From the NCBI GenBank assembly GCA_003254885.1, contig QANT01008699.1:1-61234 (forward strand): a stretch of 61,234 bases of DNA, written 5' to 3'. Both the position numbers and the translations under genes were made by a program. Each line of letters starts with the position of its first letter. Position 1 is the first letter of the stretch. The stretch comes from Purshia tridentata. Lineage: Eukaryota > Streptophyta > Magnoliopsida > Rosales > Rosaceae. Under the pieces are notes generated by a model. The model ran no database searches and was not told the DNA's origin. It worked only from the letters and a program-made list of their open reading frames with translations. Below, piece by piece: positions 10,563-21,098 of the stretch.

Positions 10563-13453
10563 ATTGATCAACAACCTCCCCCCCAAAGGTCTCCAACCAA
10601 ATAAGTTGAATATCCACCATTTGAAACGTTCAACTAAGTTAATAGAGCCGTGTTTTGCAAGTTTAACAAAAGAAAAGGGAATACAACAATTAACTAATCC
10701 TACAAGGTCACAAAAGTAGAAAAAGATGCCTCAAATTTTCTGGCTTGACTGTTCCACAGCTATAACCTAGAGGGAATTTAAAACCACAAAAGAAAGAAAA
10801 ACTGATGAAATAACACAGTGAGTGGACATAAATAAGGGAAAATAATTAGAAACAAATTAACCATTCAAAATCCTTTAAATTTAAGCTTGCTCTAAGACCT
10901 CACAGTCACTCCTAGAAATGGCCCAGTTTTAAAACATTTTTCACAAAATAACACAAGAATGTCAAATCAAGTAAATCAAACTACAATATTAAACGCAATA
11001 AAACCAAGCGCCAAATGATTTTATAAAATAATCTTTAAATAAAGCTCACACCTATATCAGATACTCGAAAATTTTTGTCATACATTGTGTTATATCGTAC
11101 ACATGTAGAGTCAAATACCAGTCATATATGTGCAGAGCAGATGTTCTGTCATACACATGCAAAATCCTGTCATACATGCATGCAAAATCTGTCCCCTAAA
11201 GGCAAAGCATCCCGACACGGCCCAAAGCCTATGTGTGTGTCGTGATGGGTCTCAAAGACCTATCCAACCTGTAAACCTTAATGATACTGAATTGGCAGTT
11301 TAAAAATCATTTCCCATTACTCCCTTTCCACCGATAAAACATAAAACATTTCCAAGACTTTATAAATATGGCAACATCCATAAACCTCTTTCAATTAATC
11401 AATCAAATAACATATATTAAATCTTCTTCTTTTTTTCACAACAATCCAAGAGATTAAGAAAACTAAAAACGCTTAATTGAGAAATCAAATCTTTCAAGAT
11501 CCAATGGTTCAAAGTATTCATCATGAAAACAATGAAAACATCAAATCCCTTTCTATGCATCAACCTCAGAACATGCTCAAATTAACAAATACCATTTAAA
11601 TCATAGATTTCACTAAGATACTTCCAAATCCAATAATCAAAAATGGAATTTAGAAATAAAATCATAAAGTTCATTAAAGCAAATTTCAAAATTTAAGTCC
11701 ACTCACTCTGAGGAAGCCTAGCCTTGATCCTCCGTTGGATGACCTTGAGCTTCAGAGTTGTCACCTACAATTAGAGAAATAAGATACGAAATTAGTCTCA
11801 GCTCAAAGATAAATCAAACTTAGGTGTGTGAGCTTCAACTCTTTAAATCTCTAATGGTTAAAATCAATAATTCATCTTTAAGCCCTTACACTCAAATTTC
11901 ATTCTAAATCACTTCCGGCTCAAAATCCATCAATACCCAACTTATTAATCCGTCACTTTTACTTGAATAAATCCTATTCACCACATACCACAACCGGAGT
12001 TCGTCCAAGAGTTGTTTTCGGTGCCAAAACGTGTCTAATAGTCTAAATTTAGGGTTTTATCAACTCAAGCGACTTCTAAGTAACCAAAATCAATAGCAAA
12101 CTAACAATAGGTCTCAATTTCATAATGATTAAAGTAATTGGCGCTGGATGATCAGAATTACTGTCGTCAACACTCAAAGTGGCAGTTGCTAATCCAAAAC
12201 ACATTTCTCATAAATTCTCAAAAATTTCAGATTCTAAACTTCAATTAGAGGTCCAAAAGGGTAGAAATGGTCTAGAAATTAATTAAAATAATTCTCTACG
12301 GTCAAAATCCAAGCCAACCCGACTTGGGCATAAATCCCAATATCCAAGTTTTCAATTTCAAGCAATTTCTTAAAATTTCTCATTCTAAACCACAATTGGA
12401 GGTTCCTAGGTAAAAGAATTATTCAAAAAATCTCAAATTCATCGCCAACCAAAGCAATTTAAGAAAATTTCGAAATGGCCCTAAATTCCCAAATTTCCAA
12501 TGTTCAACAAAAACTTAAAATTAATCAACCAACCTATGTGGAAATGAAAGCCCATGAAAGGAGGAAGAAAACCCACCTAATATCATGGAGATTGACGCCG
12601 GAATTTGGCCGGAATCCGGTGTTCAAAAGAGGAGGCAGGCTGACCATTTCAGGCGTGATTTCGGGATGGAGGGTGGTTGGCCGGCGTGGGGAAGCTCGGA
12701 GAGGACGGCCGGCGACCCAGAGAGGTCACCGGGGGGTCTTGGGGGCCGGAACTGGCCGGCTTGGCTGGGTTGGTGGAGGTGTGGCGCGCGCAGGGACCTC
12801 GAGAGAGAGAGATAGAGACTGCGGGAGGAGAGAGAGCTGGGGGGAGATTTGCTGGGCTAGAGAGGTCGCCAGAGCTGGGTCGGCGAAGTGGTTGCCGGAA
12901 AGGAAGGCTGGGCTGCTCGGGCGGGTCGTGCGCAGGGGGAAGGAGGAGGGAAGGGTCAAGGGGGTGCTGCGCGTGAGAGATGAAGGAGTGAGAGAGTTCT
13001 AGAAACTCTAAATATGTAAAAAAAAAATCACTTAAAATTACAAGTTTGCCGTTCACATTAAACGTCCAAAACTCTCCAACCATAAGTTCAATCTATACAT
13101 GTTTCATGTCTATGAACTCGTTGAGTTGGACTCTATGCAACCGTGTCAAATTCTAAACCAAAAACTGAGTATTTAAAAAAGTCAACTTTTGGCCTCTTGC
13201 CACGTTCACAACTTTCAAAATATAGTCTCTATCGATACACGATTTGAGTCTGTGAACCCTTGTGCTCAAGGCTTTCCTAATGAACCCAAAGTCGAACTTA
13301 AAATCTTACCAAAACCAAAAGTCAACCTTGGTCCAATTTAAAATTAAACTAAAATTATACTTTATCTTAAAATAAATTTGTAGTTGTTTGTATCCAATCT
13401 CAACATCTCCAAGTACAAAACAACAATTAACTTAGAAAAATACAGGTTGTTAC
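10563..13453. mobile_element. Large LTR-like element B, diverged relative of A
   Basis: The right end is CAGGTTGTTACA at 13442-13453. A left end near 10563 (TGATCAACAACCTCC) is an imperfect inverted match to it and is uncertain. Homology to element A is clear in 11190-11260 (CGGCCCAAAGCCTATGTGTG and the following GATGGGT-CTCAAAGACC block), in the hairpin-repeat zone (degenerate CATACATGTGCAG-like units, 11085-11190), in the GC-rich zone (12570-12985) and in the right arm (13060-13330). The left arm is AT-rich and non-coding. The long frame at 12475-13002 comes from the GC-rich zone and is not a gene: its Arg/Gly-rich composition follows base composition and it overlaps several equally long frames. 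No target-site duplication is visible. Confidence 0.5.
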
Positions 13454-13559
13454 ATCCGGTGCGCTAGGTGAGTACTAGATTACAAATTCACAGGTCTAGA
13501 TAGACTTCGAGAGACGTAGTTAGTCTCTGTGTGTGCACGCACTAATAATAAGACTTTGT

Positions 13560-14445
13560 TCGTGTTTGGTGCTGGCACGCATAATCAAATTACCATTTTA
13601 CCCTTATATTTTTGCCCTTATAAACTATATAGACACGAGTGTATGTACTATTTTCAATCTCTCTCTCTCTCTTTCCCACCACATTGCACTACACGCTACA
13701 ATGAATCTCGAGCAATCTTCTTCTAATTGTTGAGGTTTCGACCGGAACACAGTGTCATTTAGCATTAAGAATTTCCACTACCAAGCATTTTTGTAAACGG
13801 TGCCGTTTCCTGTGTTTTGCGACTTTAAGTTTCTACAAAGAAACTCGATTGATCACCATGACTCTACAAGGTGTTCCTTCTAAGAAATTGATTAGGGTTT
13901 CTAGTTTTCAATTTAATTTCGTTAATTTTTTTATTTATTCTCTAATTCTCTTAATCTCTCTATCTCTTCTCAATAGGAAAAGAAGGTTTTCCGATTTTTA
14001 TTCTTTTCCTATTAACAATTTTCTTTTCTATTATTTTATGTGTGAATTGATAAATCATTGTTTAGTTTTTCTTTTCTTCTTTTCTCAATAGTATATAGTT
14101 TTTATGTGCTTGAATGTGGTAAAGTTAAGGTTTTATAAAAGTGGTTGCGGATTGGAGATTTTTCTTCACACAAAAAAATTAATAATTGCTTTCATTCATT
14201 AATATTACTTTATCCGAACCCAATTCGAATTTGCACCAATTTTCTTCTTGCTACATATTGTTTGATACATACAGTTGAATTCTTGGTACTCATGGTTAAT
14301 TGCTTTGCAGATGGCATTGCAAGAAAGATTAGATAGATTCAAGAAGCAACAAGAGAAGTGGCAGTCAAGCCCTACGAGCACTGCCTTTAGCAGGGCAGTG
14401 GCAACTGCGAATGCCAATCATTTAGTGCCTTCTGCTCCTTGTTGA
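13560..14445 (+). pseudogene. Truncated 5' end of a TFIIE-beta gene
   Basis: The coding part is 14311-14445, 44 codons starting MALQERLDRFKKQQEKWQS and ending in TGA. This matches the N terminus of plant transcription initiation factor IIE subunit beta (about 280 residues), which loads TFIIH at RNA polymerase II promoters. Everything beyond the first about 20 residues is diverged or missing; the winged-helix domains are absent. Upstream, TTTGCAG precedes the ATG and CTACAAG/GTGTTCC at 13870/13871 is a candidate donor, so a 5'-UTR intron is kept. A TATA-like ATATAGAC lies near 13628. Retention of promoter and intron means a DNA-level duplication, not a retrocopy. The copia fragment just downstream may have truncated it. 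Confidence 0.65.
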
Positions 14446-14549
14446 ATTCAGAGTATTGAATTTGTTTTTTAATTAAGTTAATAGTGGAAATTGGAAGAAG
14501 AAAAGAAAGAAGGGAGGAAGAAGATGACCAAAACGTGAGGCACACGTAA

Positions 14550-15843
14550 TGCTGCTCACAGATAGTATATTCCTCTAGAATGAATTCTGTTATTAAAAAG
14601 TGACATAGGCTTTACAGCCATTATAGCATAATAAGCGTGAGGATATGAACTCAGCCCCTCAACTCACTTATGCCCTATAAGACATTGACAGCTATCCATT
14701 TACAAGAAATAATAAACCAATTAAACTAATTTAGCAGCTCAATTAATTAATCTAATATGCCTTACACACAATCAACACTCCCTTCTAAGGATTTGGCTGA
14801 TTTAACACCAAGCTTGTTTCTCATAAAATTGAATCTATCCTTGGCTATTGCCTTAGTTAAAATGTTTGCAATTTGGTCTTCTCCTTTGCACATGTATTGC
14901 ATCTCTAATGAAGTGGAATTTCCTCTTTATGTGCTTAGACCTCTGGTGAAAGACAGGATTCTTGGACATTGCAATGGCAGAGGTGTTATCACACAAGAAA
15001 GTAGTTACTTCAACTTGCTCCTCTCCAAAATCTTGTAGTACAAACCTAAGCCATATTGCTTGAGTTGTGGCCTCATAGGCACTCATATACTCTGCCTCTG
15101 CAGTACAGAGGGCTATTTATGCCCATGAAAATGCACCACTCCTGAAAGAGAATGCATACCTTGAAGTCGATCTCATGTCATCCTCATCCCCAGTCCAATC
15201 ACTGTCACAATAGCATAATCTCCATGTCTATATTTGATACCGTAGTCAATGGTTCCTTGCACATATCTCAACACTCTTTTAGTTGTTCCAAGGTGTTTAG
15301 CAGAAGGGCAATGCATAAATCTGGCTAATAAGCTTGCAGCAAACATAATATCTGGCCTTGTAGCTGTTAAGTATAGCAAGCTAGCTTCCAACTATCTTTC
15401 CATACAATTCTTCATCTGCAGCAGTATTCCCATCTTCTTTTCTTAATTTTTCTGTAGTTGCAAGTGGAGTGAACATTGGTTTGCAGTCTTTTAGCCCAAA
15501 CTTCTCTAGCAGACTAAGAGCTTATTTCTTTTGGTGAATGAAGATGGTCCCTTCTTGTAGGATCACTTCCATTCCAAGGAAATGATGTAGCAAACCAAGA
15601 TCAATCATCTCATACCTTCTCATCATGTCACTTTTGAACTCAACGAGCATACTATCACAACTACCAGTATAGACAATGTCATCTGCATAAATCAAGACTA
15701 TAAGAGTACCCTGGCCTGCCTTGTTCTTCACATACAGAATTGCCTCACTCGGGCTCTTCTCAAAACCACATTGCAACAAATAACCATCAATATTTCCACA
15801 CCAAGCCCTTGCGGCTTTGTTTCAGACCATAGAGGGCATTTAA
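14550..15843 (-). mobile_element. Partial Ty1/copia element: 3' LTR, RNase H, part of RT
   Basis: On the minus strand, reading from 15843 down: the end of RT block 4 (NALYGLKQ, frameshifted), then 15779-15522 with IYADDIVYTG, the RT active site in YADD rather than the usual YVDD form, then 15391-15173 ([19 protein letters not shown]), then RNase H with the CDN-x3-A-x4-NP and H-x2-RSKHI motifs (15086-14853). A purine tract (14778-14787, AGAAGGGAG on the minus strand) abuts TGTTGATTG at 14777, the start of the 3' LTR, which runs left to about 14550. The upstream half (gag, protease, integrase, 5' LTR) is missing. Frameshifts and stops separate the pieces. Confidence 0.85.
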
Positions 15844-16132
15844 TAATAGGCGATGAACACCTTTGTGGTCGATTAATATGTGATATGATCCAGCATATAG
15901 CAATATAAGAGAGCACATAATGGCTACTATTTATTATAACCACAGTTTCCTTCAAAAGATGTACATAGAATGCCTAATTCAACTAAACAAGCAACAAAGC
16001 AACGAACATTACACAGACATATTGTGACTTTAAACCAACACACAAGAGGAAGCAGCAGCACTAAGGCTAGGAGATCCTCTGCTTTATTTATCAATTCACT
16101 TATTCATAGAGGCACATTACTATAGAATGAAA

Positions 16133-18613
16133 TTAAGGTGGTGGTATGATGATGGGGGGTGAAATGTGGGATTCAAGGTCCCAAAGCTCGAAAACTCCAT
16201 TGACAAAGTCATAGTAACCACCCCTGAGTGCTAGGTTTCTGTTGGAGAGCCCCCTTTGAACATAAGGATAAGTTTGTAGGTTTACCAATGACAAATTCAC
16301 TGCTTCCTGCATAAAATTATTGTTCAAGTATATGTAATTGAGTGAGATTTATTTCAATCATGAAGAGTGAACCAATGGGTTCGGAATTAATTAATTTAGC
16401 TTACCCTTGCACAAGCCTCACATTGTGCATTGATGTCATTGCCACCTTGTCCCTCTGCTATAACCTTAGCCTTGGCAGGTAAACCAATTTTAACCCATTC
16501 ATCTATGAAGTCGCTGCAAATTTCAATAAAATGAAGGCAAAATTATGTACCATTAACAAGTTCTAATGTTACTTCAAAAATTCAATACTTAGTTGATTAA
16601 GGGTTTAGGGTTTTTCCTGGCCAAAAAGAAAAAGGTTCAAGGTTTTAGATATATATATATATTTTTTTATGAAAGGTATTTAGGGTTTACATGGGATTAG
16701 ACCCATTAAGAGAACACTTTTGGTGGTGCTTTCCGTAGAAGAAATGGAAATTTTCTTCTAAAAGAAACATTACTAACAAAATTTCTGCTCAACAAAAGAT
16801 TGATTAATTGAATCTCATAGACGATAATTATTAGTTAATAAAAAAAATGATCGATTAAGATATTTATAAGTTATTTACAACTTTCATTAATTTGCATGTA
16901 CATATATAGCCTTACTAAGGGACAGAGCCGTCCTCCGGATGAGTCATAAGCCTATTTATCCCACCACAAAGACTGTGTCCAATGACCAAAATATTTTCCA
17001 CCTGAAAAATTTTCTTCTTGTTAGGATTCATAAATATTTTGATAAATAGTGAACATAAAAGTAGAATATTAATATAATACATTACTCATAAACTCAATTT
17101 TTGAAAGATTTTTAATTGAAAACTCAGCCAAATAAAAAATTAAGTTTCAACTCAATCTATCCCTCGGTAACATGTTGAGCTCTCTTGGTGCTTGTGGGTA
17201 CAGGAAGATTTTTTTTTCTTCCAAATGCATCTTTTTGTTGCAGATTCATCTTTTTTGCTTGCAGATGCAAGGGTTTGCAGGACCAGCATCTACAAGCTAC
17301 CAAACGCTCGGTGGGCTGCAACTTATAATTTTTGGGCGGTTTAGGTTGAAAATCTTTCTCATTTTGGTTTCTAATTAGAGCACTCATATTAATAATGAAG
17401 CATATATATATATATATATAGTTCTTTGTAGTGCTCACCCTGAGTGCCGTTATAGCATATTCTATGATTGCTCCAACTCCAGAGTATTTTAGCTGTGAAG
17501 CAGATAACAAATAATATTAGTTGTGTAATACATGACTATATATTATGAGATATTAGTAGGAAATTAATAAAAATTGTCAAAATTGGATTAGAATAACTAA
17601 TAACTATTAAATCGAGGTTTAAGAGAATAGTAAACCTTGTTAAATGCAGGAACCAAATTAGCAATATTGCGGACCATGAAGGCTTCTCCAGGTTGAAAGT
17701 TAAGGATATGCGAGGGGCTCACTCGAGAGTCAGAGCATGCAAATACTAGAAACTACAATGAATATAATTAATTAATTAGCAACAGTAAAAATAAAACTAA
17801 AATTTGATTAATAATATTATGAATATCCAAGAGTTATCAGGCTAAATATAAAGCTTAACCTAGTTTAGGTTCATATAGTACCTTAGGGCTTTGTCCTAGG
17901 GCAAGCTCATTGAAACAGTCTGGATATTTGCTGCAACATCAGCCCAAAATGGAAAATTGAAAAAACATGCTTAATTAGCATTTAATATATGCAATAATTA
18001 TTAATGTAAACTATAGGCATCGTACATATGACGTATGAGAAAAATTACTGCAATTAACTTCTTCTTTTTTTGCCACTTAATTAATTACTACAATATTCAC
18101 TTTAGTTTTTAAATTTTATTATTAAACTTGTTTAATGTTAGAAGTTTAGATCGAAGGTTTATTACAAATGAAAAATAAAGGTTAAAGTGAGTTTTATTTA
18201 CTCGAATTTGTTGATCTTGAAGTAGGTGAAGCCATCTATAATCCTTTGAACAGGGTCAAAATCAACAGGACCAGGCCTTTGCAACTGAGTCGTCAGTGTT
18301 TCAATTTTGGCAGCAGCCACATCGTCCAGCTCTTCCTTCTCACTGCAAAATATGCCAACCATGCAAATTAATAATACCCTTAATTATTTATTTCATCTAT
18401 ACTCCATGCAACAAATTCTTTCACCAAATATAATTTAATTTAATTTAATTCTTCTGTACTCTTCTGTTATATAATTGTATTTAATAAAATTTGGCCGATG
18501 AACTTATTTATAAAATAAAATAAGATGGCTTTAGACTCAAGATTCTGCATGGAGTGAGTAGGGAATAACCTGAGGAGCTTCTGCAGTCGTTGAATGGCCA
18601 ATTGGCTAGCCAT
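16133..18613 (-). CDS. Beta-carbonic anhydrase, no transit peptide
   Basis: A zinc enzyme that interconverts CO2 and bicarbonate. Eight coding exons: 18613-18570, 18342-18202, 17930-17882, 17752-17636, 17492-17439, 17001-16916, 16513-16405 and 16306-16133. They total 774 nt, giving 257 residues. Zinc ligands are present: Cys84 in ACSDSR with the Asp86-Arg88 dyad, and His144 and Cys147 in [22 protein letters not shown] and [17 protein letters not shown] are family signatures. The protein starts [14 protein letters not shown] directly before the catalytic core, so there is no chloroplast transit peptide, which suggests a cytosolic form like Arabidopsis beta-CA2/3 (inference). A noncoding first exon (about 19245-19152) splices over a 5'-UTR intron to AAGAAAATAGCACAT-ATG. 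Residue 146 is Leu where most plant forms have Cys or Arg. Confidence 0.93.
17402..17420. repeat. (TA)n microsatellite in a carbonic anhydrase intron
   Basis: An alternating A/T run of about 19 bp sits just outside the donor of the fifth coding exon. Confidence 0.9.
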
Positions 18614-18995
18614 ATGTGCTATTTTCTTTCTGCAAATTCAAAAACTCACAAATTAATAAGTTACAAGAAAACAGTATTTAATACCATATACGTATACTAC
18701 TTGTGTTTAAATTAATTTGCTCATTTTAGCATGAATTAATTAATTAGCTAGTTTTTATGTTAAATTAAATGAAAGAGTTTTTCGTGTGTTAAAGTACTTA
18801 AAACTTGCTTGATTAAGTATAACAAAAAAAATTTAATTATACCATCCACCAAATTAGCTAATTTGAACATGCAAATTACTCAACCAAATTAAGAAGAAAA
18901 CATGAAGTTTAAATGCATGAGCTCTGTATTCACTAACAATACGTTTGAAATGCATAGGATGCAGTTTTTAAAGCCAAGGCATATATGCAAAGATA

Positions 18996-19020
18996 ATATA
19001 TATATATATATATATATATA
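18996..19020. repeat. (TA)n microsatellite in the 5'-UTR intron
   Basis: An alternating A/T run of about 25 bp lies inside the leader intron of the carbonic anhydrase gene; such runs are likely to vary in length between individuals. Confidence 0.9.
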
Positions 19021-19272
19021 TCTTGTGACTAAAAACATAGTAATGAATGTGGCATTTAAATATTTGCTTGAAATACATAGCCTAAAGATATTAGCAAATA
19101 GCACATAGTTTTGCACACTAACAAGCTCACACATATATATTTGAACTAACCTGAGGTTTTAATTTGAAGAATCTTGTCTCTGAATTACAGGAGAATTTGC
19201 TGCCTAATTGCTACACAAGTAACAATACAAAGGCATGCACATCGATATCTCTTCGGCAAGGGGGGGAGCCAC

Positions 19273-19280
19273 TATTTATA
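19273..19280 (-). promoter_or_regulatory. TATA box of the carbonic anhydrase gene
   Basis: The minus strand reads TATAAATA. About 30 bp downstream begins a leader exon that ends with the donor CAG/GTTAGT near 19152. A G-run follows on the plus strand at 19260-19266. Confidence 0.6.
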
Positions 19281-20894
19281 GGCCAAAATAAAGGCTAAGT
19301 ATTCAATGGACACGTTTGCTCTTCGAATTATTGTACCACGAGAAAAGAACTTGGACCACATTTAAGTCATGACATGGTAAAATACAAACAAGTCCGACTC
19401 ATTACATCTTTGAAAATTTTGTTTGTACTAGCTAATAATAATTATGAATGTGCAAGTAGTCCACCCAATGTGTAAATTAATAAACATGACAATTTAACGA
19501 GTTTTGTTATTTGTGCTTTATCATTTCATTTTTGTGTTAATAAACATGGGACTTGACTTATTCAATTAATCATGTCTAGGAAAATATATTTAAAAAAAAT
19601 AAGATCGAATATCCTCTCTGGACTTATAATGCAATTATCAGAACCATTCATATTTTAGAATATTATTAAAAGATCACCTTTATAAAAAATTAGCTACATT
19701 GAAAACTGTTTAGCCAATTTATTACAGCTAATATAATTTCAATTTTATCCGACAGACTGTATTTTCTACACAATTTAGATGACCAAACATTAATCGAGAT
19801 TTGACTGATTTTTTATAGGGATGACCCTTTAGAAGGAAACTAAAAGATGAGCAGTTTCAATCTTCGAACTGCATTGCCAAGTGTTACACAAAGAAAATGT
19901 TCTTATTTTTCCTAAAGTAAAAACATCTGAACAAGCCTAATCATGTCAAATGACTTGATAGTAAACTAATTCATTTATTGATTTTGTTGTATTCAGATTG
20001 ACTCATTTTTTTCTATAAACCAAAAATGTAAAACTAAAGTTCCCTTATTTTTCTAAATCAAACATAACTCATAAATTCATTATAAAATAAAAATAGGTGC
20101 CGCTATTTGGATCCAACTTTGTTATCAATAGCCCCAATACACCTTTTATACGTACCTTCATTTAAAAAAAAGGTTAAAATTTATTAGTACACCCAATATT
20201 TTTTCCTAAACTACCCTCTTACTAAAACCCAACAATTAAACCCAACATCACATCCAACCCCAACATCGATCATCATCACCACCACCTCCCAAACCCAACA
20301 CCATCACCACCTGCACCTCCTAACACCAACAACATCACCATAGGAAATCACCACCAATAGCCGTCACCCCTACACCTGACGCCCCTGCAGCCTTTGCCCC
20401 CCATCACCATCGGCCACCACTACCACCCAACTAAGGTAATTTTGTTTTGAGGTTTTCTAATTTTTTTTTTTATGAATGAAATATTAGATTTAGGAATTTG
20501 TTTTAAGCTATTTGGTACATTTCCGTGTGTAATCTTAAGTCATTTGATATAATTTTGTGTTTATTGTTGAATTTGAATGGAATGGGAATGTTTTGGAATG
20601 AAACAACTTGGGTATTGTTTTGATCTGGTTTACTGAACAACACATAACAAGTTCGGCGCGTGGCCCACAACCGAACACTTTGAGGGAAGTTCGGTGGTCC
20701 GTCACCAAACAAATCGATATTTTTTAAATAACAATTCATGGGTATGTTTGATAGCTGACAACCGAACACCACAAAGACTGTTTAGTAGATCTCTGTCAAA
20801 TATATATTTTCTTCAAATAAAAATTTCAACTTTCGGTTGACAACTACCAAACATCTCTGATTGTGTTTAGGGGTGATCAATTGAACGTCTTTAG
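19281..20894. other. Upstream DNA of carbonic anhydrase with a probable transposon relic
   Basis: 19281-20080 is AT-rich with no gene. 20210-20430 is a C/A-rich, ACC/ATC-repeated low-complexity stretch. 20600-20880 contains repeated ACCGAACA and TTCGGT words like those inside the MULE-type element at 59110-60119. This suggests an older relative, cut by the copia insertion at 20895. No terminal repeats were found, so the class is uncertain. Confidence 0.35.
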
Positions 20895-21087
20895 TGTCAA
20901 AACTAAGAAGAAGAGATGGTGGGAATTTTCTATATTCTTTCATATATTCACATGGAGGCACACTTGTATATTTATATTACATAGGGTAAACCATAGTTCT
21001 ATTCCAAGTAGGAAACCTAAAAAGGAAAGCTTTAACTTGGAAAGATAATTAACAGATCCTAGTCTAAACCAACAACTCACGCCAACA
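20895..21087 (-). repeat. 3' LTR of the copia element
   Basis: 193 bp; the partner is 25935-26114. It is longer than the partner because of an insertion around 21008-21030 (CTAAAAAGGAAAG region). Confidence 0.93.
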
Positions 21088-21098
21088 CTCCCCTTCAA
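21088..21098 (-). other. Polypurine tract of the copia element
   Basis: The minus strand reads TTGAAGGGGAG immediately before the 3' LTR, the standard plus-strand primer site for reverse transcription. Confidence 0.8.

Noticed and set aside
12475..13002. Arg/Gly-rich 175-residue frame and overlapping frames on both strands
   Set aside because: They lie in the GC-rich zone of element B, several frames are open at once, and the matching zone of element A (2799-3238) has equally long unrelated frames. Base composition explains them.
20210..20430. Pro/Thr/His-rich coding sequence
   Set aside because: ACC/ATC-rich low-complexity DNA with stops in all frames; no start, splice sites or family match.
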